Assembly: GCA_007118235.1 (NCBI GenBank)
Contig: SKRY01000294.1
Span: forward strand, 1 to 7,844
Origin: Candidatus Hydrogenedentota bacterium
Lineage (GTDB): Bacteria; Hydrogenedentota; Hydrogenedentia; Hydrogenedentales; SLHB01
Direction of reading: 5' to 3'
DNA: 7,844 nucleotides
Position 1 is the stretch's first letter; each line of letters begins with the position of its first letter. The notes under the pieces were generated by a model. The model was not told where the DNA came from and did no database searches. It saw nothing but the letters and a program-made list of their open reading frames with translations. This document shows positions 1 to 5,437 of this stretch, in pieces. The translations under genes were made by a program, and so were the position numbers.

Positions 1-2
1 AC

Positions 3-95
3 GGCCTGGAAGGCCATGCCACCTCCAAGCGAATTTACTTTGGCGGTCAACAAGTTTGGGCTTGGCGGTCTACGAGAAGCCCTGCAGGAGGATAG
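3..95 (+). CDS. Partial C-terminal tail of an upstream gene, possibly histidinol dehydrogenase
   Basis: Reading from base 3 the frame is open to a TAG at 93-95 and gives a 30-residue tail beginning GLEGHATSKRIYFG. The pattern G-L-x-x-H-A near a C-terminus resembles the end of histidinol dehydrogenase (HisD), where 'EGL-x-x-HA' precedes the last residues. This is recollection of a family pattern over about 12 residues, so it is weak. The frame ends 6 bases before the GTG of the methyltransferase, with that gene's ribosome binding site inside its last codons, as expected for an operon. A competing frame starting at base 1 is also open and would overlap the next gene to 117. The gene is cut by the left edge, so its size and start are unknown. 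Confidence 0.35.
   Translation, partial: GLEGHATSKRIYFGGQQVWAWRSTRSPAGG
86..91 (+). promoter_or_regulatory. Ribosome binding site of rsmD
   Basis: A perfect AGGAGG lies 10 bases before a GTG start at 102. It decides the start of the methyltransferase, because the conserved 'RVIAG' N-terminus follows immediately after this GTG. Confidence 0.75.
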
Positions 96-101
96 ACGCG
101 A

Positions 102-698
102 GTGGCGTTGCGTGTGATAGCTGGGAGCGCGCGGAACCGCGTGCTTGCGGCGCCGGAAGGACGGGAAACCCGGCCCACGGGTGAACGGGTGCGCGAAGCC
201 TTCTTCAGCATGGTGCAGACGCGTCTGCCCGGCTCGCTCTTCGCGGATTTGTACGCGGGAAGCGGCGCCATGGGCATCGAGGCCTTGAGCCGGGGCGCGG
301 CGCGCGCCGTCTTCGTGGACAATGCGCCCAAGGCGTTGCGCGTGCTTCGGGACAATCTCAAGACGGCGGGGGTCGCCTCGCTCGCCGATGTGCATCATCT
401 CGACGCACCCGCCGATCTAAGCCGTCTTCACCGGCCCGGGAACGGCTACGACATTATCTTCGCGGATCCCCCCTACCGCTTCGGGCAATACCCCGAGCTA
501 CTGGAGGCGCTCAGCCAAAATCGGCTGGCGGCCCCGGACGGGCTCGTCGCCATCGAACACACCATCCGCACGGAAATGCCGGAGACAGCGGGCGGGTTCG
601 TGCTTGAACAAACGCGCCGCTATGGGGATAGCGCCATGAGCATTTACCGTGCGGAAACCGATGAGGATCACCCGCGGAGCATTCATCCAATATGCTGA
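102..698 (+). CDS. rsmD: 16S rRNA (guanine(966)-N(2))-methyltransferase RsmD
   Basis: This 198-residue protein should transfer a methyl group from S-adenosylmethionine to N2 of G966 (E. coli numbering) in 16S rRNA during small-subunit assembly in the cytoplasm. It opens with the RsmD hallmark RVIAGSARNR (residues 4-13), followed by RPTGERVREAFF (24-35). The SAM-binding motif I is FADLYAGSGAMGIEALSRGA (47-66). The catalytic DPPY tetrad of amino-methyltransferases is at 122-125, and the family's closing RRYGDSAMSIY is at 172-182. Length matches the usual 180-200 residues, so it appears complete. The GTG start is chosen for the AGGAGG at 86-91. The stop codon overlaps the first codons of the downstream permease (ATGCTGA), suggesting translational coupling. 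In many bacteria coaD follows rsmD; here a transport gene does. Confidence 0.93.
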   Translation: MALRVIAGSARNRVLAAPEGRETRPTGERVREAFFSMVQTRLPGSLFADLYAGSGAMGIEALSRGAARAVFVDNAPKALRVLRDNLKTAGVASLADVHHLDAPADLSRLHRPGNGYDIIFADPPYRFGQYPELLEALSQNRLAAPDGLVAIEHTIRTEMPETAGGFVLEQTRRYGDSAMSIYRAETDEDHPRSIHPIC

Positions 699-1561
699 AC
701 CCAACATGGCCCGGGCTACTCCTCAACGCCGTTTCAAGCGCGCCGGAGGCGGGCTCCGCCTTCACGTCACAGGCGATTGAACTGAAGGCCATGGATCTCG
801 CACTGGCAGCCTGTTTGGTGATCACGGCGGGCCTCGTGAGTTTCGCGTTGCGCCTCGGCCTCGAACGGCAGCTCACAATCGCCGCCCTCCGCACCGTGGC
901 CCAACTGCTGCTCATCGGCTACATCCTGCGCTACATCTTTGAACTCGAGACGCTGTGGGCCGTCGGCGGCTGGATGGCTGTTATGATAGCGGCGGCGAGC
1001 ATCACGGCCGTGCGCCGCTCCAGCCGGACCTACCGGGGCGCTCAATTCTACGCCTTCGCCGTGCTTGTCCTGAGCGGCCTACTCACGAGCTACGCCGTGA
1101 CCGGCGTCGTCATAGGCGTCACCCCGTGGTACCAGCCCCAGTACATCATTCCCCTCCTTGGGATGATTCTGGGCAACAGCCTCAACGGCATCTCGTTATG
1201 TCTCGATGTGCTGCTGGAGCGCCTCAAGGAGCACCGTCACGTGGTCGAAATGGAGCTGGCCCATGGCGCCACGCGCTGGGAAGCCGCCTTGCCCCAATTG
1301 CGGGAAGCCGTCCGCCGGGGCATGATCCCCATCATCAACTCCATGATGGTCGTGGGCGTGGTGTCGTTGCCCGGCATGATGACAGGCCAAATCCTGGCGG
1401 GAGCGGATCCCTTGGAGGCCGTGAAGTATCAAATCGTGGTGATGTTCATGATTGGGGCCGCGACCTCCGTGGGATGCATGTTCATCGCCTTCATTACAAG
1501 CTTCCGCCTCTTTAACGCCAAACACCAACTCCAGGCGGACGCCATTCTCAGCCGCCGGTAA
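692..1561 (+). CDS. FetB/UPF0014-family ABC transporter permease
   Basis: This is an integral inner-membrane protein resembling E. coli FetB, the permease of the FetAB exporter linked to iron homeostasis. About seven hydrophobic segments are visible (roughly residues 37-54, 66-84, 88-104, 118-142, 150-166, 210-226 and 245-272). The family signature VSLPGMMTGQILAGADP (224-240) followed by VKYQIVVMFM (244-253) is nearly identical in pattern to FetB, as is LRTVAQLLLIGYILRYIF (66-83). The loop before the LPGMM segment, with HGATRWEAALPQ (191-202), probably contacts the ATPase. The listed start overlaps the rsmD stop and has GGAG 12 bases upstream. An internal ATG at 791 would give 256 residues, closer to the 259 of E. 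coli FetB, but its GAAGG is only 2 bases away. No FetA ATPase gene lies in the window, so the substrate and partner are open. Confidence 0.88.
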   Translation: MLNPTWPGLLLNAVSSAPEAGSAFTSQAIELKAMDLALAACLVITAGLVSFALRLGLERQLTIAALRTVAQLLLIGYILRYIFELETLWAVGGWMAVMIAAASITAVRRSSRTYRGAQFYAFAVLVLSGLLTSYAVTGVVIGVTPWYQPQYIIPLLGMILGNSLNGISLCLDVLLERLKEHRHVVEMELAHGATRWEAALPQLREAVRRGMIPIINSMMVVGVVSLPGMMTGQILAGADPLEAVKYQIVVMFMIGAATSVGCMFIAFITSFRLFNAKHQLQADAILSRR

Positions 1562-1754
1562 ACGCATCGCTCCTGCACCGGGCCAAAGCCCATTCGGTTT
1601 ACCGGGGAACAAGCCAGATAGCTTTCCGCTTTAAGACGCGCACGGGGGCTTCGGGATCGGTTGAATTTCGACAACGGAATTCGCTAGCAAAGTTAAGGAA
1701 AACGAAGACATTTTCCCCAAATCTATCCACTATTGGGACGGTCTGTACGAGAAA

Positions 1755-1786
1755 TCCCCCGGATGAGCCTAGAATCATCCGGGGGA
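1755..1786. terminator. Strong hairpin, probable bidirectional terminator between convergent genes
   Basis: A perfect 12-bp stem pairs 1755-1766 (TCCCCCGGATGA) with 1775-1786 (TCATCCGGGGGA) around an 8-base loop. It lies between the convergent permease and lipoprotein genes. On the minus strand the stem is followed by ATTTC, a short T run, and on the plus strand by ATCTC. Neither is a full T tract. Location and strength suggest termination, mainly of the minus-strand lipoprotein transcript 73 bases after its stop. Confidence 0.55.
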
Positions 1787-1810
1787 ATCTCATAACTCAA
1801 GGCCCTTTCA

Positions 1811-1832
1811 GGTCCCCGCTCAAGGCGGGACC
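1811..1832 (-). other. Imperfect hairpin just downstream of the first lipoprotein
   Basis: GGTCCC plus GC (1811-1816, 1818-1819) pair with GCGGGACC (1825-1832), with one bulged C at 1817 and a 5-base loop. It begins 27 bases after the stop of the minus-strand lipoprotein gene. There is no T run, so it may stabilise the 3' end of the mRNA rather than terminate transcription. Confidence 0.35.
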
Positions 1833-1858
1833 AGGCCGCTTAGCACGTGGGAGAAGCC

Positions 1859-2110
1859 TTACAACTCCGGCATCTCCGGCTGCTCCATGTCGTCCATGTC
1901 CATGTCCGGCGGTTCCGGCATTTCCATTTCCTGCGGAGGCTCCGGCATTTCCATGGGTTCATCCATGGGCTCATCCATCGGAGCTTCCGGGACATCCATG
2001 GGGTCATCCATCGGCGCGGGATCCTCGGGCACGCCGGGATCCGGCTCACAGCCGACAACCATCAGACCAGCCACGGCCACCGCCGCAAAGGCATACATCA
2101 ACGAGCGCAT
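1859..2110 (-). CDS. Small Pro/Met/Asp/Glu-rich lipoprotein (first of a related pair)
   Basis: This 83-residue protein begins with a clear lipoprotein signal peptide: MRS, a hydrophobic core (about residues 4-18), then the lipobox V-V-G-C with the lipidated cysteine at 21. The predicted mature part of 63 residues contains, by my count, 18 Pro, 13 Glu, 12 Met and 11 Asp (54 of 63), and no Lys, Arg or His. Its core repeats PMDEPMDEPME, then two copies of EMPEPP. Such composition predicts a disordered, highly negative surface tether with no globular domain. No known family was recognised. Start: ATG at 2110-2108 with GAAAGGAG 7 bases upstream (2118-2125). It shares signal-peptide type, composition and a repeat block with the lipoprotein at 2433-2759, so the two look like duplicates. 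Function is unknown; acidic anchoring, metal binding or sacrificial oxidation of Met are possibilities only. Confidence 0.78.
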   Translation of the reverse strand: MRSLMYAFAAVAVAGLMVVGCEPDPGVPEDPAPMDDPMDVPEAPMDEPMDEPMEMPEPPQEMEMPEPPDMDMDDMEQPEMPEL

Positions 2111-2432
2111 AATCTTTCTCCTTTCTGGTGCGTTCCTGTTCCCTTGGTAACTCCCCCGGCCTTACAATAGCCGGGACATCCTGCTGTGTCGTGACGGCTC
2201 GTGAAGGCGCTCTCGGCCCATCCGTTCCGCCACCGGGCGAAGGCTCCGTCCTGATCAGAGCTTCAACCCTTCGCGCACCCATGCGTTGGCGGGGTCTCCC
2301 CCTTACCGCGATCGTGCGACTTAGGCGTCCCCGCGAATCACGATGCGCAATAAACATCCTAACGTAAACACGCATCGCGCCGCAAGTGTGCGTCAAGCAG
2401 CACCACTGCTCGACGATACGGCTGGAAGCCAT
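2111..2432. other. 322-bp gap between the two lipoprotein genes, with small inverted repeats
   Basis: No credible gene is seen. On the minus strand it is the leader of the first lipoprotein. It holds a 6-bp hairpin (CCCGGC 2155-2160 with GCCGGG 2170-2175) and a 7-bp inverted repeat with a 23-base loop (CGATGCG 2341-2347 with CGCATCG 2371-2377). The latter is 56-92 bases past the stop of the second lipoprotein but lacks a T run. A weak minus-strand promoter candidate is ACGACA, 17 bases, then TATTGT (the -10 is plus-strand 2164-2169). It matches consensus at 4 of 6 positions in each box, so I do not call it separately. Confidence 0.5.
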
Positions 2433-2759
2433 CTAGAATTCGTCGAAGCCCTCAAGAGGATCTCCGAAATCGTCATCGTCGAGATCGTCGAAGTCGCCCG
2501 GAGCCGGCATCTCATCCGGATCCATGGGTTCCTGCACGGGCTCCTCCAGCGGGGGCAGCTCTTGGTCCATGGGCTCCTCCATGGGCTCGTCCATCGGGGG
2601 CAGCTCTTGATCCATCGGCTGCTCCGGGGGCGCTGGTTCGCCTGGCGGGTCCTGCATGTGAATGCCGGGTTCCAGAGGTTCTCCGGGTCCCGGAGTCTCA
2701 CACCCAAGCAGAGCCACGGCCACGAAAGCCGCCGCCGCTCCCACAAGCAATTCCTTCAT
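2433..2759 (-). CDS. Pro/Glu/Asp/Met-rich lipoprotein with internal 15-residue duplication (second of the pair)
   Basis: This 108-residue lipoprotein starts with MKELLVGAAAAFVAVALLGC, whose lipobox A-L-L-G-C places the lipidated cysteine at residue 20. The mature part of 89 residues has about 22 Pro, 16 Glu, 15 Asp and 7 Met. It has no Lys or Arg, and a single His. In the middle a 15-residue unit occurs twice (PMDQELPPMDEPMEE, then PMDQELPPLEEPVQE). The tail is Asp-rich with spaced Phe residues and ends FDEF. No known family was recognised, and the protein is probably disordered on the outer envelope. The start is ATG at 2759-2757, chosen because AAAGGAGG lies 7 bases upstream (2767-2774) and the signal peptide starts there. 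A longer frame to 2822 exists but would bury the signal. Composition and a shared DNA block mark it as a paralogue of the 1859-2110 lipoprotein. Confidence 0.8.
   Translation of the reverse strand: MKELLVGAAAAFVAVALLGCETPGPGEPLEPGIHMQDPPGEPAPPEQPMDQELPPMDEPMEEPMDQELPPLEEPVQEPMDPDEMPAPGDFDDLDDDDFGDPLEGFDEF
2526..2615 (-). repeat. 45-bp tandem duplication inside the second lipoprotein gene
   Basis: Two adjacent 45-bp units (2571-2615 and 2526-2570) encode the two 15-residue copies. The best-conserved parts are 2551-2570 and 2596-2615, which differ at one base in 20. The period is an exact multiple of three, so the frame is kept. Confidence 0.75.
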
Positions 2760-2830
2760 AATGGTTCCTCCTTTCGATGTGTCTGCGGTTTGGTTACGGT
2801 GAGCCGCTTTTGGCTGCACCAACCATGCAC

Positions 2831-2858
2831 CGTATCACACGTACGATGAAACTTTCAA
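2831..2858 (-). promoter_or_regulatory. Candidate sigma70-type promoter for the second lipoprotein
   Basis: On the minus strand TTGAAA (plus 2853-2858) is followed after 16 bases by GATACG (plus 2831-2836), preceded by TG one base away as in an extended -10. This would place the transcript start about 65 bases before the lipoprotein ATG. The -35 is good and the -10 is poor (3 of 6), so this is tentative. Confidence 0.35.
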
Positions 2859-3055
2859 AACTCTTTACCGCACGCCATCTCTTGCGCTCTGGCTTGCTAT
2901 ATGTTGCTCCATATCCATCTATCCTCCTTCATTCGCGTATAGGCCCCTGGCCCCGATTGACCTTCGGCGCTCCGATGGCGTAGCGTGTGCCCCGGCGGCC
3001 TCGCGCGTTCGGGATTCGCCACACATGGCGCGGTTGAAGGGCAAGCGGAGGGAGA

Positions 3056-4507
3056 ATGGCATTTCGCGAAACGTACGGCGAGTTGCGGCGCCAACGCGCC
3101 GCCGTGGCCGAGGACTCCGGCGTGGCGGAGGAGGTTGTCCAACATATCTGGCACGAACTCGCGTTCGCCACGGATGATCTGGTCACCGACGATGGCCGCG
3201 CGCTGCGCATCGTGTCGCCGGGGTGGTGGAACCATGCCGAGGGGCCCGATTTTCGCGGCGCGCAGCTTGAGTTCAACGGTCGTCTGCGCGACGGCGACGT
3301 GGAGATCCACCTCACCCACGCGGCGTGGAAACAGCACGGCCACGGCGGCGACCCCCGCTTTGATCGGGTCCGCCTTGTCGCCGTACTCGAGAAGCGGCCT
3401 CCCCGCCAACCGCCTCACACGTCCAGCGGACGGCGCATCCCATGCTTGCTCTTGGGAAATCTATTGAAGGAAGACATCGATTCGCTGGCGGACCGCCTGC
3501 CGCTGTACCGTGAGCCCGCGCAATCACCGGCGGCCCATGGCGCCTGCGCCGCGCTCACCCGGCGCTTCGGGACAGACAACATGAACGAACTCGTGCGGCT
3601 GGCCGGGGAGTGGCGCATGGTGCAGAAGGCGCAATTGCTGCGGGAACGCATGGCCTACGTGGGGCCGGAGCAGGCCATCTACGAAGCGCTTCTGCGGGCC
3701 TGCGGCTACAGCCGGTATAAACATCAGTTCCGCGTGACCGCCGAGCAGCTTCCCTACGAACGGGCCCGGCAACTGGCCAAGCAAGACACCCATCTTCTTG
3801 AAGCGGCCTACCTTCAACTCGCGGGACTCATGCCCCAATCGTTGGACGAGGACGCCGCCGGGTTCGCGCATTTCAGCCGATTGGAAGCCCTGCGGCGCAA
3901 ACATCTCTCCGGTCTCCGCTCCATTCCCCTGGAATGGTCCCGACTGAAGACGCGCCCCATCAATTACCCCGAACGGCGCATGGCAGGGATGGCGCGCTTC
4001 ATCGCGCGCACAGCCGCCGAGGGGTTGCTCGCCACGCTGGACCGGATTTGGACCGAGCCCCACTCCCCCACAGCCCGGCGCAAGGCTCTTGAAGCACTCT
4101 TCCCTGGCCGGATGGGCTTTTGGGCCAGCCATTGCACGTGGTCGGGCAAACCCCTTCGCAGCCCCATCGCGCCCATTGGGAAGGGCCGGGTCCGATCAAT
4201 GATCGGCAACGTCTTCGTTCCCGCCGCCATCGCGCTCGCACGCGAACGGGGCGAGCGCACACTCGAAGAGAAAGCCCTCGCCTTCTTCGCGCGTCTGCCT
4301 CAAGAACCCGGCAATCGCGTGGTCACCCGCATGCTTCCGCGCATCTACGGTGAGAACGCCTACCCCAAGCTCGATTTCCGGATGCAACAAGGGCTATTGC
4401 AGCTTTTCGGAGACTGGTGCGAATCCAACCCTTCTTGCCGCAATTGCCCCGTGCTGTTGCACTTGGGCGGACCGGACGGCCCCTCTACGGAAAACTACAC
4501 CTCATAG
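3056..4507 (+). CDS. DUF2851 family protein
   Basis: This 483-residue cytoplasmic protein has no signal peptide or membrane segment and matches the pattern of DUF2851, a family of unknown function. Recognisable blocks in order: L-x-T-D-D-G-x-x-L-x-I-x-S-PGWWNHAEGPDF (43-66), GDVEIHLTHAAWKQHGHGGD (80-99), RIPCLLL (127-133), KTRPINYPERR (298-308), GRVRSMIGNVFVPAA (377-391) and the tail QQGLLQLFGDWCESNPSCRNC (444-464). The tail has cysteines 455, 461 and 464, a compact Cys cluster that could bind a metal. Length is about that usual for the family. The start is ATG 3056 with GGAGGGAG directly upstream (3047-3054); an in-frame TGA at 3035 prevents a longer start. It converges on the DUF417-like gene, overlapping it by 6 bp. 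It diverges from the lipoprotein pair across a ~300-bp gap, so it is probably transcribed alone. Confidence 0.85.
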   Translation: MAFRETYGELRRQRAAVAEDSGVAEEVVQHIWHELAFATDDLVTDDGRALRIVSPGWWNHAEGPDFRGAQLEFNGRLRDGDVEIHLTHAAWKQHGHGGDPRFDRVRLVAVLEKRPPRQPPHTSSGRRIPCLLLGNLLKEDIDSLADRLPLYREPAQSPAAHGACAALTRRFGTDNMNELVRLAGEWRMVQKAQLLRERMAYVGPEQAIYEALLRACGYSRYKHQFRVTAEQLPYERARQLAKQDTHLLEAAYLQLAGLMPQSLDEDAAGFAHFSRLEALRRKHLSGLRSIPLEWSRLKTRPINYPERRMAGMARFIARTAAEGLLATLDRIWTEPHSPTARRKALEALFPGRMGFWASHCTWSGKPLRSPIAPIGKGRVRSMIGNVFVPAAIALARERGERTLEEKALAFFARLPQEPGNRVVTRMLPRIYGENAYPKLDFRMQQGLLQLFGDWCESNPSCRNCPVLLHLGGPDGPSTENYTS

Positions 4508-4972
4508 ATAGCGGCCCTTGGGCTCCTCCCGCAAGCTGCCGCCCACAATGATAGCGCCGGCAATCAGCACCAGGTTTTTGATTATGTATTGGCCTTCCAG
4601 CGTCAAGCCATACGGGATTTGCGTAAAACATACTTCCGGCAGCAACACCAGCGGCAGCATCGTTCCCGGCAACTGGATTACAAGCAGAATCAGCGCCACC
4701 CGGACCAACGGCCGATAGAGAAAGCACACCCCGATCGCGACCTCCCACCAGCCCAAGACCGGAATGAACACGCTGGCCGGAATCACCCCCCACGTCATCG
4801 TTGTAATGGTGGCGTCCACCAACTCGTTGGCCGGGCTTAGCCCAAAAGGTTTCAGCGCTCCGAACCAGATAAACACAATGGCCATGCCGATTCGCATTAG
4901 CACGACGCCATACCGGTTCATTGCCTCGACAATGCGCTGGTCCGCACTTACAATGGTCTTCTCGGCGCTCAT
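4502..4972 (-). CDS. DUF417 (YkgB/RclC-like) small inner-membrane protein
   Basis: This 156-residue protein has four predicted membrane segments (about residues 22-40, 66-85, 89-112 and 130-146). The first, RIGMAIVFIWFGALKPFG, and the last part, YIIKNLVLIAGAIIVGGSLRE, follow the pattern of E. coli YkgB/RclC (DUF417). RclC is an inner-membrane protein of the reactive-chlorine resistance regulon. The middle also keeps the family's GWWEVAIG motif. A DoxX-like label would also be defensible, since the folds are related. The start is ATG 4972-4970, chosen for the very strong AAGGAGGAGGAG 8 bases upstream (4981-4992); longer in-frame starts lack support. The protein is somewhat shorter than YkgB (about 197). 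It stands alone: its stop overlaps the end of the DUF2851 gene, and upstream lies non-coding sequence with a transposase relic. The physiological role is not shown by the sequence. Confidence 0.75.
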   Translation of the reverse strand: MSAEKTIVSADQRIVEAMNRYGVVLMRIGMAIVFIWFGALKPFGLSPANELVDATITTMTWGVIPASVFIPVLGWWEVAIGVCFLYRPLVRVALILLVIQLPGTMLPLVLLPEVCFTQIPYGLTLEGQYIIKNLVLIAGAIIVGGSLREEPKGRYL

Positions 4973-5212
4973 AGGGTGCACTCCTCCTCCTTGATCTATC
5001 GGGACGCGGTTTGAAATTCGGAGATCCATGCGGCGGCAAGCCCCGGCTGTCCAGGCTTCTCTCTCCACGGCCATCAGACCCGTTGGCCTCGTTCGACGCT
5101 AGGCCTGGGCGGCCGCCCGACGGCTCCCCCTTACGTCCAGTCATGGGATGGACGTTTTCGTTACAAAATCATGAACAACGCGACTTCTCACTTCATTCCT
5201 GGCAAGACCGGC
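4973..5212. other. Intergenic region upstream of the DUF417-like gene
   Basis: Apart from the ribosome binding site at 4981-4992 there is no convincing gene. It holds a perfect 12-bp palindrome GGGCGGCCGCCC (5107-5118) and a hairpin at 5133-5155. It joins directly to the 3' end of the minus-strand transposase relic, so part of it may be IS-derived. I could not recognise an IS terminal repeat. Confidence 0.5.
5133..5162 (+). terminator. Possible rho-independent terminator (plus strand)
   Basis: ACGTCCA (5133-5139) pairs perfectly with TGGACGT (5149-5155) around a 9-base loop. The stem is followed by T's (TTTTCGTT from 5155). The stem is short and no plus-strand gene ends nearby, so its purpose is unclear. 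It could be a leftover of the degraded insertion element or block read-through toward the gene at 5611. Confidence 0.3.
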
Positions 5213-5353
5213 TCATCCACCTGACGCAGACCTGGTTTGGTGAAAAACCTTGATTCTGAGCTTGAGGCATGCAGTATCGAGGTAGCCATGGGCTTTTCGT
5301 TCGAAGGTCTTGACCTTGTTGCTGACGCCTCCCAAGGAGCCGGTGGAGAAATC
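5213..5353 (-). pseudogene. C-terminal relic of an ISL3-type (IS204/IS1001/IS1096/IS1165) transposase
   Basis: The minus strand from about 5353 to the TGA ending at 5213 reads DFSTGSLGGVSNKVKTFERK, then AHGYLDTACLKLRIKVFHQT, then RSASGG. This follows the C-terminal pattern of ISL3-type transposases, roughly 'ISTGPLEGxNNKIKTxKRxAYGxRDxExFKLKI', ending in a short H-x-x-RYALVG-like tail. The family pattern is from memory. Only about 46 of roughly 400 residues remain. The Glu of 'LEG', which I take to be the last catalytic acid of the DDE triad, is Gly here. Upstream sequence (above 5360) no longer resembles transposase, although a frame stays open to 5422. It is therefore a decayed fragment without activity. 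It shows past insertion between the DUF417-like gene and the HzsA-related gene. Confidence 0.6.
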
Positions 5354-5408
5354 CTCACGATCTCTCGCGCACGGACTCATGCCAGAAGACACTCGATACG
5401 CGCCGGAG

Positions 5409-5437
5409 TGGACAAATAACATAAAAGCAGCTATTCT
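5409..5437 (+). promoter_or_regulatory. Candidate sigma70-type promoter for the HzsA-related gene
   Basis: TGGACA (5409-5414, 5 of 6 to consensus) is separated by 17 bases from TATTCT (5432-5437, 4 of 6). It sits in an A/T-rich stretch that stands out from its surroundings. The predicted transcript would start near 5444, giving a leader of about 165 bases before the ATG at 5611. An inverted repeat (5431-5455) overlaps the -10 box. Confidence 0.4.

Larger units (their letters stand above)
1562..1858. other. Convergent intergenic region with two hairpins, no gene seen
   Basis: This region separates the permease (+) from the lipoprotein at 1859 (-). I see no credible reading frame. Most of it (1600-1750) is more A/T-rich than the neighbouring genes. 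It contains a strong hairpin at 1755-1786 and a weaker one at 1811-1832, listed separately. Confidence 0.7.

Noticed and set aside
955..1515. Long plus-strand frame of 186 codons within the permease gene
   Set aside because: It lies wholly inside the well-recognised permease in another frame and its product is a low-complexity Arg/His/Pro mixture, a G+C-driven shadow.
1578..1600. Terminator directly after the permease
   Set aside because: Only a 4-bp GGGC/GCCC stem with a 4-base loop and a brief T run; the 12-bp stem at 1755-1786 is a much better candidate.
1847..2170. His-rich plus-strand reading frame opposite the first lipoprotein
   Set aside because: The His, Phe and Arg richness is the antisense reading of the PM[DE] codon repeats. 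It lacks a ribosome binding site, while the minus-strand frame has one plus a lipobox.
2046..2432. Minus-strand frame of 128 codons filling the gap between the lipoproteins
   Set aside because: Arg-rich composition without domain features. It runs into the lipoprotein signal peptide in another frame and has no ribosome binding site.
1880..2640. CRISPR-like array suggested by recurring TCCATGGG units
   Set aside because: The units lie inside two coding frames, have multiples-of-three spacing and no spacer structure; they encode Pro-Met-Asp/Glu repeats.
5107..5118. Perfect 12-bp palindrome GGGCGGCCGCCC as an operator
   Set aside because: In G+C-rich DNA an all-G/C palindrome is not surprising, and it has no clear placement relative to a promoter.
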